Part shown: positions 34,181 through 43,704 of the stretch, in pieces
Layout: each line of letters begins with the position of its first letter
Numbering within the stretch: position 1 is the stretch's first letter
Source of the DNA: Chengkuizengella sediminis
Lineage (GTDB): Bacteria; Bacillota; Bacilli; Paenibacillales; KCTC-33759
DNA: 64,000 bases
Reading direction: 5' to 3'
Assembly (NCBI RefSeq): GCF_010078385.1
Contig: NZ_SIJC01000006.1
Span: 124,001-188,000, forward strand
Translations under genes and position numbers: made by a program
Notes under the pieces: generated by a model
The model's input: only the letters and a program-made list of their open reading frames with translations
Database searches by the model: none
Told to the model about the DNA's origin: nothing

Positions 34181-35485
34181 ATGAATCAGCAACAAATTAT
34201 TAATATGAGACAATTAGCGTGGATCGTGGCAGCTATCATATCTACTAGCAGTCATCCGCGAGCCACTTTTTCTATTACACATCAAGACGCTGGGTTCACA
34301 TACATACTCCCTTTAATTTACGTATTGTTCATCACATTTATATTTTACGAGTTAGCAAAAGCATTCCCTGGTAAAAATATATTTCATATATCCTTTGAAG
34401 TATTGGGTAATGTAGGAGGAGGTATCATTAATGGAATTATCATCATATATATTTGGTTAATGTTAATTCGCCATATGGCTTTTCAATCTGCTTTTATTGA
34501 TTCCACATTACTTGAACTTACTCCTCGAATCATTATTCTTTTAATAGTCGTTTTAGTATTAATATACTATGGGAGAACGAGTTTTGAGGTAATCCTCAGA
34601 GTGAATGATATTCTATTTCCTATGACTTTGATTATAACTATGACTTTACCTATCTTACTCTCAAATAAAATCGATTTCTCTCGTTTAACACCAATTTTAT
34701 CAGATGGAGTAATGCCTTTAATAAAATCAAATTTTTTATTTTTCGGAGGGTTCTCTGAAGTGTTTATCTTAGGTGCATTTTTACATGCTCTTTCCGTACC
34801 AAGACAAATTCATTCAGCTATTCGTTTTGGTGGCATTCTTTCCTTTGTTATGCTTACATTAATTACAGTGTTAGAAATCGTAGTATTAGGTCCATCAGTA
34901 GCAAGTAAATTAACGTTTCCATTTTATTTGTTAGCTGGACAAATCGAAATTACAGACTTTCTGGAACGGATGGAAGTTATTGTGGAAAGTGTATATACGT
35001 TTTCTTATATGATCAGTATGGTTGTTATGTTTATTTCTTTACTTATTGGTTTAAGCAGCTTTTCCAAGCGAGGTGATCATAGTGTATATTCCTTCTCTAT
35101 TGGTTGGTTTGTGTTCGCTACAACTGTTGTATCTTTTGAAAATATTACAGAAATGTTTTCTTTTAATATTAGTACATTTGTTATTGCTATTGTTGTACAA
35201 ATACCTATCCTGATCCTATTATTTATTATTTCTAAAAGGAAAAAATACCGTATGAAAAAGTACAAGTCTGGTAAAAAGGAACATCGCGTCGGAAGAAAAT
35301 GGCGTATATTTACAAACGGGTTATTGTTTATATCCATTTTATTCATTGCACTTGGAATAACATTCGGTCAAGATTATATATACTTAGGGTTTGTGGCTGG
35401 CACTGGTTATGCCATGTGTATGATTAGTGCACTCATTACATCCTTAATGGAAATGAAAACAAGTAAACAATTAAGAGAGGAGTAG
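34181..35485 (+). CDS. spore germination receptor B subunit (GerAB/APC-like permease)
   Basis: A 434-residue membrane protein with ten or more hydrophobic segments, related to amino acid transporters and thought to bind the germinant. Conserved pieces are RQLAWIVAAIISTS near the start, FFGGFSEVFILGAFL and the typical VESVYTFSYMISMVVMFISL stretch. The basic loop KRKKYRMKKYKSGKKEHRVG lies before the last helices. ATG follows AAAGGAGGGAG. A strong terminator at 35546-35587 closes the operon. Confidence 0.93.
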   Translation: MNQQQIINMRQLAWIVAAIISTSSHPRATFSITHQDAGFTYILPLIYVLFITFIFYELAKAFPGKNIFHISFEVLGNVGGGIINGIIIIYIWLMLIRHMAFQSAFIDSTLLELTPRIIILLIVVLVLIYYGRTSFEVILRVNDILFPMTLIITMTLPILLSNKIDFSRLTPILSDGVMPLIKSNFLFFGGFSEVFILGAFLHALSVPRQIHSAIRFGGILSFVMLTLITVLEIVVLGPSVASKLTFPFYLLAGQIEITDFLERMEVIVESVYTFSYMISMVVMFISLLIGLSSFSKRGDHSVYSFSIGWFVFATTVVSFENITEMFSFNISTFVIAIVVQIPILILLFIISKRKKYRMKKYKSGKKEHRVGRKWRIFTNGLLFISILFIALGITFGQDYIYLGFVAGTGYAMCMISALITSLMEMKTSKQLREE

Positions 35486-35545
35486 TGTTAGGGAATAAAC
35501 TATGTCAATTCCATCAAAGATTGAATGGATGTATATCCCCATGGT

Positions 35546-35587
35546 AACAGTCCGTTATAAGAGGGAAATAACGGACTGTTTTTTTTG
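35546..35587 (+). terminator. intrinsic terminator of the germination operon
   Basis: AACAGTCCGTTAT (35546-35558) pairs perfectly with ATAACGGACTGTT (35568-35580), followed by a T run to 35587. Confidence 0.95.
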
Positions 35588-35738
35588 TAAGTTTTTGTTG
35601 TTAACAATCACACTGTTATATCCTTTATTTTCCTATTGAATTTATAATATCAAGTGATGTAAACTAATTATTATATAGTTATAACTAACTGTTGTTGTGA
35701 GTAGATAATTTCACTTTCACCGTTCGTGTTGTTATTTT

Positions 35739-35752
35739 TGAAAGCGCATTCA
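35739..35752 (+). promoter_or_regulatory. cre-like site upstream of the two-component operon
   Basis: TGAAAGCGCATTCA matches the cre consensus TGWAANCGNTNWCA at all but one position and lies 56 bases before the response regulator start. Such near matches also occur by chance in a window of this size, so it is tentative. Confidence 0.3.
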
Positions 35753-35808
35753 TTTAATATAAAAAAGATCTTTTTGAAATCTAATATTTTTGGTGGAGGT
35801 GCATTTGC

Positions 35809-36486
35809 ATGGACTTGAAAATATTAATTGTTGACGATGAAGAGAATATTAGAGAAATAATCCGTTTGTATTTAGAGAAGGAAGGATTTCTAACTTTTGA
35901 ATGTAAAGACGGCAAAGAAGCCATGGAGCTTTTAGAAAAAGAATCTTTTCATTGTGCAGTAATAGATATTATGATGCCAAATTTGAATGGTTGGGTGTTA
36001 TGTCAAGAAATTAAACAATTTTATGAAATACCTGTGCTTATGGTGACTGCTAAATCTGAAATTGATGATCGGATAAAAGGCTTTAAAGTAGGAACTGATG
36101 ATTATTTGACAAAACCTTTTCATCCCATAGAACTAGTAATGAGAGTGAAATGTATTTTAAAAAGATATTATTTGCTTTCAATCGATATTATCAATTTTGA
36201 TGGCATTCTAATTGATGCTAACAACTATTCAGTTTCTTCAGACACTACTTCAATATTACTTCCTGTAAAACAGTTTCAATTACTATATGTAATGGCTAAA
36301 TTTCCTGGAAAAATTTTTTCAAGATCTCAACTAATTGAACTTTTTTGGGGCGTTGACTATACAGGAAACGAACGAGTGATTGACACCCACATAAAAAGGC
36401 TAAGAAGTAATTTAAGTGATTTTGAACATAAAATACATTTACAAACGGTTCATGGTCTGGGTTATAAATTGGAGAAAATACAATGA
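35809..36486 (+). CDS. OmpR/PhoB-family response regulator
   Basis: A 225-residue response regulator. The receiver domain (1-118) has the acidic pair in VDDEEN, the phospho-acceptor Asp in CAVIDIMMPNLNGW (about residue 53), Thr in MVTAKSE and Lys in LTKPFHPIEL. The C-terminal winged helix (about 130-225) ends with RVIDTHIKRLRSNL and VHGLGYKLE, the OmpR-type recognition region. It overlaps its kinase gene by four bases. OmpR-family proteins bind 10-11 base direct repeats; two such repeats lie downstream at 37847-37868 and 37966-37987, before the large toxin-like gene. Confidence 0.95.
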   Translation: MDLKILIVDDEENIREIIRLYLEKEGFLTFECKDGKEAMELLEKESFHCAVIDIMMPNLNGWVLCQEIKQFYEIPVLMVTAKSEIDDRIKGFKVGTDDYLTKPFHPIELVMRVKCILKRYYLLSIDIINFDGILIDANNYSVSSDTTSILLPVKQFQLLYVMAKFPGKIFSRSQLIELFWGVDYTGNERVIDTHIKRLRSNLSDFEHKIHLQTVHGLGYKLEKIQ

Positions 36487-37832
36487 GGCATTCTTTATAT
36501 GTTAAAAATGTGGTCGTATATATACTTATTGTTTTTGTATCCTTGATCATCTCTATTTTTCTTACATTGAATTTTTATCAATCTGCGAAAGATATTGAAA
36601 ATAAAGATAAAACATTTATGACTATCGGACTAAATATAATTAAAGTATCTGATAATGAAAATGAGTTAATAACAAATTTAAATAAATTTTCTAAAAAAAA
36701 CAAACTTATTGAATTTATTGTTCTTAATGAACAGATGGAGTATATTTATGAAGGTTACGGATATGAAATAAAAGAAGAAATCATTTCACATGTACTGAAG
36801 GGAGAAGTTTATACAAAACCGCCATCGCGATTCTTATTGCATAGGCCACTAATTGGTCTCCCTCATGAATTGAATGGGACAAAATATGCACTATTTACAA
36901 AGCCTTCTAAATCGTCGCAATTAAAAGTTGAAAAATTCTTACTAACACTTATAATTTTAGAGTTGGTTACAGGGAGTTTTTTGATTATGATAACAACAAA
37001 ATATTTAGTTCATCCTATATCCCAAGTCATATCAGCGACTGATAAACTTGCCAAGGCTAACTTTCAATACAGAATCCATTCAACTAGAAAAGATGAACTA
37101 GGTAAGTTAACAAACAATTTTAATCTCATGGCCATAGAGTTAGAAAGGCTTGAAAAGATGCGAAAAGATTTCATTGCAAACGTCTCCCACGAATTTAAAT
37201 CTCCACTCAGCTCCATCAAAGGCATGGCGATAGCTATTAAAGATGACATGGTTACATACGAAGAAGCAAAAAAATACCTCTCCGTCATTGAAAAAGAAGC
37301 AAGCAGATTATCTAACCTTACAAAGCAATTATTGAATCTCTCACTTTTAGAATCCGAAAAGTACACCTTTTCCTTACAAAATTATCGCTTAGATGATCAA
37401 ATTAGAGATCAGATCATTTCCCTGCAACCTTTGTGGGAAGAAAAAAAACTTGAAATTAAAACCAATCTCCCTCCCATTTATATAAAAGCAGATAAAGATT
37501 TACTGAATAATATATGGATAAACCTGCTTACGAATGCTATTAAGTATAATGTTGAAAGAGGAAAATTAATCGTTGAAGGAATAGAAAAAGACTCTTTCTT
37601 TCAAATTACAATTCAAGACACGGGTATAGGGATAAAAAATGAGGATTTACTTTATATTTTTGAAAGATTTTATCGAGTTAACCATTCTCACTTTAAATCA
37701 GGCAATAGTTATGGGATTGGATTGTCCATGGTTAAAAAAATTATAGAAATTCATCAAGGTGACATAAAGGTGAGTAGTAAGGTTGGTGTAGGGACAAAAA
37801 TTGAGGTGATACTCCCGAAAAATGTGAATTAA
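36483..37832 (+). CDS. membrane sensor histidine kinase, partner of the OmpR-type regulator
   Basis: A 449-residue kinase with two membrane segments (about 10-30 and 158-176) around an extracellular sensor of about 125 residues. A HAMP domain follows (VHPISQVISATDKLAKANFQ). HisKA has the phosphorylated His in FIANVSHEFKSPLSSIKG, and the ATPase domain has NLLTNAIKYN, QDTGIGIKNEDL and SYGIGLSMVKKI. The signal is unknown. The gene ends before a hairpin at 37884-37920. The nearest large gene downstream encodes the toxin-like protein, a possible target. Confidence 0.93.
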   Translation: MRHSLYVKNVVVYILIVFVSLIISIFLTLNFYQSAKDIENKDKTFMTIGLNIIKVSDNENELITNLNKFSKKNKLIEFIVLNEQMEYIYEGYGYEIKEEIISHVLKGEVYTKPPSRFLLHRPLIGLPHELNGTKYALFTKPSKSSQLKVEKFLLTLIILELVTGSFLIMITTKYLVHPISQVISATDKLAKANFQYRIHSTRKDELGKLTNNFNLMAIELERLEKMRKDFIANVSHEFKSPLSSIKGMAIAIKDDMVTYEEAKKYLSVIEKEASRLSNLTKQLLNLSLLESEKYTFSLQNYRLDDQIRDQIISLQPLWEEKKLEIKTNLPPIYIKADKDLLNNIWINLLTNAIKYNVERGKLIVEGIEKDSFFQITIQDTGIGIKNEDLLYIFERFYRVNHSHFKSGNSYGIGLSMVKKIIEIHQGDIKVSSKVGVGTKIEVILPKNVN

Positions 37833-37846
37833 AGTTACACAGTTTT

Positions 37847-37868
37847 ATGCCATATTCATGCCACATCA
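37847..37868 (+). promoter_or_regulatory. tandem 11-base direct repeat, candidate regulator box 1
   Basis: ATGCCATATTC (37847-37857) is followed at once by ATGCCACATCA (37858-37868). Two 11-base repeats in a row are the format of OmpR/PhoB boxes. It lies just after the kinase stop codon and before the terminator. Confidence 0.4.
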
Positions 37869-37883
37869 ATTTAATAATATTCT

Positions 37884-37920
37884 AGGCAGATTTCTCCTTC
37901 ATTGGGGATCTGTCTTTTTT
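37884..37920 (+). terminator. intrinsic terminator after the two-component operon
   Basis: GGCAGAT (37885-37891) pairs with ATCTGTC (37908-37914), extended by CTCC with GGGG nearer the loop. A run of six T follows (37915-37920). Confidence 0.8.
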
Positions 37921-37965
37921 AATATCTATTTAATTCATCAGATTTTTTTACCATTACTTATTGTA

Positions 37966-37987
37966 ATGTCATATTTATGCCACATTT
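37966..37987 (+). promoter_or_regulatory. tandem 11-base direct repeat, candidate regulator box 2
   Basis: ATGTCATATTT (37966-37976) then ATGCCACATTT (37977-37987) repeat box 1 with few changes. A possible -10, TAAGAT (37994-37999), lies six bases further on, as expected for a promoter activated by a bound PhoB-type regulator. Confidence 0.45.
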
Positions 37988-38019
37988 AAGTTGTAAGATG
38001 TTTTAAAGGGGGGATTAAA

Positions 38020-38130
38020 ATGAGAGGTTTTAGTTTAAATGCATTAGATACATTGTAACTAGAATCATAGAATGTACACTTAGAGGATTTAGATAATGAC
38101 ATCAGAATATTTAAGGTAAAACACCAGTAA
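38020..38130 (+). pseudogene. possible decayed small peptide gene
   Basis: A strong ribosome site AAAGGGGGG (38006-38013) precedes ATG 38020 and a twelve-residue peptide MRGFSLNALDTL. The same frame then continues through two stop codons and gives LEDLDNDIRIFKVKHQ before a third stop. It may be a small peptide gene broken by stops, or a short leader peptide. No family is recognised. Confidence 0.25.
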
Positions 38131-38430
38131 ATACAGCATTATTAAGATTCTTTGAAAGCGCTTTCTCTCTTTTTGGTTGATATAACGACTAGTTATTGCA
38201 ATCATGAGACAACTTTGTGAAGTAACACTATATTAAAAAAAGAAGATAAGTTGTCTCCAAGAACCTGACAAGTAAGAGCAATCATGATCCAGAAAAAATT
38301 TTATGATTGTCTATATCACTCACGACAAACATGAAGTAAACCTTGAAAAAAAGATAAAATAGCAGGTAAAAACTAAGAAGTTAATCGTAAAACGATGAAA
38401 CAATACCAAAAAAATAAGGAGCTGAAATAC
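38131..38430 (+). promoter_or_regulatory. leader region of the toxin-like gene
   Basis: This 300-base region holds a cre-like palindrome TGAAAGCGCTTTCT (38153-38166, one mismatch), an inverted repeat GAGACAACTT (38206-38215) with AAGTTGTCTC (38248-38257), and a direct repeat GCAATCATGA at 38199-38208 and 38278-38287. No clear sigma-A promoter is seen. A structured 5' untranslated region or protein-binding sites are possible. Confidence 0.35.
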
Positions 38431-41400
38431 ATGAAAAAGAAAGTTTGGCTTTGCTTTTTGATTTTCACTCTTATTTTCACGACGTTTCCAACAAATTTGA
38501 CAGAAGCAACATTTGTAAAACCACCACCAGAGCCAACACCACCAACTAATGGTGCCTATTTATATGATGAAACTAGTTATGGTGGAACTCCAAACCACTT
38601 TTCAAGTGGAACAACACATGGCTTAAATCTTCAACCTTCTTCACTTAGAATTGAAGGGAATTATCAGGTCACCTTATACAGAGAAGGATTAGAGCCAGTC
38701 GAATTCTACGCCGACGATCCTCATCTTAGTGATGATATAGGTTCAGAACCTGTGGTAGCAGTAAAAGTAATAAGTAAGGGGGTACATCTATACGATGGAA
38801 CTAATTACTCTGGGGACTCATATATCGTTTCCGAAAATATGATAGCTACTAACTTGAGTCTTCAACCTTCTTCACTCAAAATTATAGGGCACAATAAAGT
38901 GACCTTATCCGGAGTAGGATTAGACCCAGTCGAATTCTACGCTGACGATCCTGATATAAGTGATGTTATTAGTTCATATACTGTGGATACAGTAAGAGTT
39001 GAGGAAGATGTTAAAATGGACTTGTTAGACGTTGGAACTAATAATCTAGATGAATTTACACAAACAAAAATTGCAAAGTTATGGAAAATGGATATGTACG
39101 CTAATGCAATAGAAAATCAAGACATGCCTGATACTACTAATATCCGATCACAAAATGCTGTACTGGCTACTCGTATTGAAAACAATATTACCGACGCAAA
39201 AAGTTTTACAAGCGAGTACACGACTTTAGTCAGACCAGAGCTTGTAACTAATAAGGATCATATTATTAACTACAATACTGATTTTCAGACTGAATATGAT
39301 GCCATAATAGCTGAACTAAGCCTACCTGATCCGGATGAGGTTATGATCAATGACCGTATTCAAAACCTTATTACGTCCATCACTCAATATATGAATGAAT
39401 TGACAATAATGAGAACCAATATGGACGATTATGTAGGGCGACTCTTAACATTCGATAGTGAGATATTAACGACTTTGGATAGTCTAGATTCGGTGGTTGT
39501 CGCAGACGCTAGTGTACTTCAAACTGATTTACAACAAATTGGTGAAACACAAGGGGAATTAAGCAGACTAAATGATGAAATTATTGTTACGGGGGTCGAG
39601 CTCGCGGCTGATGGTGTCATTATCATAACCGGCTCTGTCTTAGCAATTATTGATCCTTTTACATTGGTCGCGGTTGCTGTAGCAGCAGTTAATATGGTTG
39701 ACCTTAGTTTAGCTTTGGATCAACTTATAGCAGCTAGGGATCATCAAACTAGTTTGCTAGCGAATCTGATTAGAGATGAAGACGCACTGAACCAAGAAAT
39801 AAAGACAGTAAACACAATATTATCTCAAATTAGGTATTTAGCATCAGACGCTACAGCAGTCATTAGTGACCTTGAAGGGATTAGTTACGAATGGGAATTC
39901 ATAAGGGATATGCTAGAACAAGTGAAACTTGATTTAGTCAGTGCTGATCTTGAACTTGACGATGTATCCGCTCTTCAGACACTATTAAATGAAGCAAGGG
40001 CAGACTGGGAGGATATATTTGCTTTAACTTCTACTGTGTATACGATTCCAGAGCAATCGGTGAGTCATGACCATCCTGATTTAATCAGTGGAGTCTATGT
40101 ATATAATGATCCATATTTGACGGGGGATTGGGTCAAAGTACCCATTACAGGTGAAATTACAAATATGAATTTAACTGATCTTATAAGCCATCCTGATTTG
40201 CATTTACCGCTAGGTTTTACTATACAATCCTTAAATATCGTGGGTAACTATGAAGTGACCTTATATGATTCTCCAGGTCAAACAGGTACATCCGTGGTAT
40301 ATACTGATTACGTAGATAATATTGCCTTAGCAGTTGAATCTATCAGGGTAGAGCATAAAGAACCCATCATACATTTCTTGAGTGATTTTGAGAGAGTAAT
40401 GGAGGCATTAGTTACTTCTAGGAATCAAGTGAAACAAAGTGCTCTCATTTTACAGGAACAACCGTTGATAGATTCAAGTCTATATCCAGTGTTAAGTGTA
40501 AAACAGCAATTAGCCAAAGATTATGCCCAAGAATGGATTACTCTCCATGACCCAGAATTTACTCAAATAGAAGCAGATATCCTCGACTTTACCAATCTTT
40601 ATACAAGTAATGTTGATCCCCTTATGAGTGACTTAGTAATTGATGCTCCTGGGGTTCGAGATAGAGTCACGACATTTATAAATGACCTGAACACAAGAAT
40701 AAGTGATATTCAGACCCATGTAGATTCATTTAATGAAATTATCAATACGTGGGGATCCCCAGTTCAATCTTATGTTTCTGTATTTAGTTCGGATCTTGAT
40801 GAGGCTATAGCAGGTCTAGGAGATCCAGATATCCAAGCAAGTTTTGATAGTATCGATGCTCTTAATGGAGAATTAAGTGACCTGCATGAGAATTTCAGAG
40901 ATGCACTCATCATCAATGGAGTGAGTGAAGCTATGGCCATATTTGGAATAGGTACAGGTGTAGGTTTAGCTGTTAATGCAGAGCGTGCTGAGGCACAATT
41001 AGCAGTTCGAGAAGCACAAGCTGCAGTAGATGATATGATTCCCCACCCACCTTATGCTCATGAGGAATATCTTGAATTAGTTCAGAAACTTAAAGAGGCA
41101 AAAGAAGCTTTAGAAGAAATAAGTAGTAGTGCTTTACGTGTAAGAGAAAGAGGTCCTTTAGGTCCAAGAATGCTTAGATTCTCACCTGAATTTCCTGACA
41201 TTGTTTCTGGTATCGCTGACGCTGCGTTAGAATTGGCTATATACCAAATGACGCTTGACATCGTATCTAAAGAGGATGAAATTGAAGAGGCATACTCCAC
41301 CTTAAAAGATGCTCAAAAAGAGGCGGCTGAGATTGCAATGGTGAAATCACAATTTGAAAATCTTTCAATAGCCTTAAAAATCAGCTTTAGCCAGATTGGT

Positions 41401-43566
41401 AGCCTTTCTACCAATCTGACATCGATGATGTCAGATCTAACTGATGAACTACACCAATTAAGCTTGATCGATGATGATACGGAAAATATAGCGATCAAAA
41501 ATAGATTAAATTATTCAAAAAGTGATATGTTATTTTTGCACGAATGGCTTTTAGAGAGTGCAGTATATCAAGCAAGTCTCGATTATACAGTTCTAGAAGA
41601 TTATGATCTTCTAGAAGAAGGAATACTTTTGTTCGAAGATAACGATTATACTGGAAATTGGACATTACATGGTGTTGGGGATTACTCAAGTATAATACCT
41701 GATAATACCACGTCTTCCATTTATGTTAACGAGGGTGCAGCTGGTAAAGATATAGGAGTAATACTCTACCCAGACAGCAATTACGGAGGTGCTGCAACTT
41801 CATTTACCACTAACGATCCAAACCTCAGTGATAATGGCGTCGGTACAAATAACGCGTCTTCTATGAAAGTAAGAGGAGAAGGTGTTCATCTATTTGAGAC
41901 GATCAATTATAAGGATACACACGTCGTTGTACCTTTTGGTAATTACCCGGATATAAGTACTTTGGGTATGCCTGATGATGTCCTTTCTTCCTTATTCATT
42001 GTTGGTGATGATTATAAAGTTACTTTATACGAGGGATTAAACTATACGGGTAGATTTGAAACATTTACCTCAAGTGATGTAGATATGAGAAATAATATCA
42101 TTAGCAACAATGCGGTCTCCTCTTTGAAAGTACACAGACAAGATGGAGTCTATTTATTCTCAGAACAGAGTCGTGAAGGAGATTGGGTGAGAGTGGCAGA
42201 ACCAGGAATATACAATAATATTGAAGAGCTAGGTTTTCCAGAAAATACGCTCTCTTCTATTAAAGTGATCGGTGGGGGATATGAGGCGGTTTTATTTGAA
42301 GACCTTAATCAAGGAGGTGCCAGTTCTTTAATTAGGGTAGGGGATGGCAACCTAACGGATAACGTGGTTGGCAATAATACCACCTCCTCAATAGTAGTAA
42401 CTGAAATACCAGATGGGGTCTATTTATACGATGATATCAGATATAGAGGAACTGAAGTGCGAGTAGAATCTGGATACAATGGATACTATGAAAATTTAAC
42501 AGAAGTTGGTGGTCCATTTGGTAGTGGTTCCGTCCCCAAATCCATTCGAATTGTAGGTGATTATGAGGTAGAGTTATATGAAAATGAAAATTTCAATAGC
42601 ATCATTGGCACAGAACTTCTAAATCGAAGTGATCCCAACCTTACTAATAATTCGATCAACCCAATACAGTCTTTACAAGTGAACGATGTTTCAGCAGAAG
42701 GAGTTTATCTATACAAAGGTCCACATTATACAGGTGAAGTTATGGCAATAACAGCAACTAATGGATATAATCACGATCATTGGGAGTTACCCATTAAATT
42801 TGACAATCAATTTTCTTCCATTCGAATAGTGGGTGATTATGGCGTTGTGCTTTATCCAAACAGTGGATACGGCGGTACTCCACAAGTGATCACTTCTAGT
42901 GTTCCGTACATGGAAGATACGAGCATAGGTAATAATACGGTATCTTCTCTAAAAGCAAGAGGAGAGGGAGTCTATTTATTCGATGCTGTAAACTATAAAG
43001 GACTTGAGAAAAGAGCAGTACCAGGATCATACGATCATATAAATCATTCACCTGGAATTCCAAATGATACGTTAAGTTCCGTCCTTATTATTGGTGATTT
43101 TACAGTCGATTTAAAACAACACTACGATTTTGGGGGACTGAGTTTAATATTAAATCATAGCGACCGTACTCTTATAGATAATTCCTTTAATGATATTACA
43201 TCTTCATTAAGAGTAAAATGGAAAAAAAGTGTAGTACAAGGACCACTTCCGTCTGCTGTTAATTTGGGATACTGGGTAAGTGGTCGAGTAACTTGGAGTT
43301 TCCCTGATGGTTTTGATGACAGAGGTTATTATGTTTATCTTCAGCGTCGACAAGTGAATGCGGATGGGTCAACCCGGAATGAAGAATGGGAAGCAGTAAC
43401 TTTAAATTCTATATTACAGCCAGAGGGTTGGTATCATCCTACTAATCCTGCATATCGAGATAAAGTTAGAATAATTATACAGAATGCTTATCATGATTTT
43501 TATGTGCCTGATGCTACAGTGTATATAAGTAATTGGGTATGGAGAAGTGATGCTGATGTCATGTAA
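38431..43566 (+). CDS. giant secreted protein: two alpha-pore-forming-toxin-like modules with beta/gamma-crystallin-like repeats
   Basis: A 1,711-residue secreted protein. Residues 1-27 are a signal peptide (KKKVWLCFLIFTLIFTTF). Segments with the crystallin-like pattern V-x-L-Y/F-x(3)-N-Y-x-G occur in three blocks: four motifs at about 41-190, two at 553-641, and twelve at 1063-1596. Between them are two long helical modules. The first (196-538) has a hydrophobic hairpin at about 386-428 (VIIITGSVLAIIDPFTLVAV). The second (644-1060) has one at about 825-850 (AMAIFGIGTGVGLAV). Long coiled helices interrupted by one hydrophobic hairpin are the layout of ClyA/Hbl/Nhe-type pore-forming toxins. 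About 115 C-terminal residues are unassigned. ATG 38431 follows AAGGAG; an in-frame ATG at 38395 is weaker. Toxin activity is inferred. Confidence 0.75.
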   Translation: MKKKVWLCFLIFTLIFTTFPTNLTEATFVKPPPEPTPPTNGAYLYDETSYGGTPNHFSSGTTHGLNLQPSSLRIEGNYQVTLYREGLEPVEFYADDPHLSDDIGSEPVVAVKVISKGVHLYDGTNYSGDSYIVSENMIATNLSLQPSSLKIIGHNKVTLSGVGLDPVEFYADDPDISDVISSYTVDTVRVEEDVKMDLLDVGTNNLDEFTQTKIAKLWKMDMYANAIENQDMPDTTNIRSQNAVLATRIENNITDAKSFTSEYTTLVRPELVTNKDHIINYNTDFQTEYDAIIAELSLPDPDEVMINDRIQNLITSITQYMNELTIMRTNMDDYVGRLLTFDSEILTTLDSLDSVVVADASVLQTDLQQIGETQGELSRLNDEIIVTGVELAADGVIIITGSVLAIIDPFTLVAVAVAAVNMVDLSLALDQLIAARDHQTSLLANLIRDEDALNQEIKTVNTILSQIRYLASDATAVISDLEGISYEWEFIRDMLEQVKLDLVSADLELDDVSALQTLLNEARADWEDIFALTSTVYTIPEQSVSHDHPDLISGVYVYNDPYLTGDWVKVPITGEITNMNLTDLISHPDLHLPLGFTIQSLNIVGNYEVTLYDSPGQTGTSVVYTDYVDNIALAVESIRVEHKEPIIHFLSDFERVMEALVTSRNQVKQSALILQEQPLIDSSLYPVLSVKQQLAKDYAQEWITLHDPEFTQIEADILDFTNLYTSNVDPLMSDLVIDAPGVRDRVTTFINDLNTRISDIQTHVDSFNEIINTWGSPVQSYVSVFSSDLDEAIAGLGDPDIQASFDSIDALNGELSDLHENFRDALIINGVSEAMAIFGIGTGVGLAVNAERAEAQLAVREAQAAVDDMIPHPPYAHEEYLELVQKLKEAKEALEEISSSALRVRERGPLGPRMLRFSPEFPDIVSGIADAALELAIYQMTLDIVSKEDEIEEAYSTLKDAQKEAAEIAMVKSQFENLSIALKISFSQIGSLSTNLTSMMSDLTDELHQLSLIDDDTENIAIKNRLNYSKSDMLFLHEWLLESAVYQASLDYTVLEDYDLLEEGILLFEDNDYTGNWTLHGVGDYSSIIPDNTTSSIYVNEGAAGKDIGVILYPDSNYGGAATSFTTNDPNLSDNGVGTNNASSMKVRGEGVHLFETINYKDTHVVVPFGNYPDISTLGMPDDVLSSLFIVGDDYKVTLYEGLNYTGRFETFTSSDVDMRNNIISNNAVSSLKVHRQDGVYLFSEQSREGDWVRVAEPGIYNNIEELGFPENTLSSIKVIGGGYEAVLFEDLNQGGASSLIRVGDGNLTDNVVGNNTTSSIVVTEIPDGVYLYDDIRYRGTEVRVESGYNGYYENLTEVGGPFGSGSVPKSIRIVGDYEVELYENENFNSIIGTELLNRSDPNLTNNSINPIQSLQVNDVSAEGVYLYKGPHYTGEVMAITATNGYNHDHWELPIKFDNQFSSIRIVGDYGVVLYPNSGYGGTPQVITSSVPYMEDTSIGNNTVSSLKARGEGVYLFDAVNYKGLEKRAVPGSYDHINHSPGIPNDTLSSVLIIGDFTVDLKQHYDFGGLSLILNHSDRTLIDNSFNDITSSLRVKWKKSVVQGPLPSAVNLGYWVSGRVTWSFPDGFDDRGYYVYLQRRQVNADGSTRNEEWEAVTLNSILQPEGWYHPTNPAYRDKVRIIIQNAYHDFYVPDATVYISNWVWRSDADVM

Positions 43567-43663
43567 CAAAACGTGTGAAAATGATTCATTTCAGATAGAT
43601 ATAAAATAATTTAGTAATAAAAGATATAACGAGTAATTGCATAAAATAATTATGAGCTGGTTA

Positions 43664-43704
43664 AGAGGCTAACCGTAGATTTACTTACGGTTAGCCTCTT
43701 TTTT
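43664..43704 (+). terminator. intrinsic terminator after the toxin-like gene
   Basis: AGAGGCTAACCGTA (43664-43677) pairs perfectly with TACGGTTAGCCTCT (43686-43699) and runs into T residues. Confidence 0.95.
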
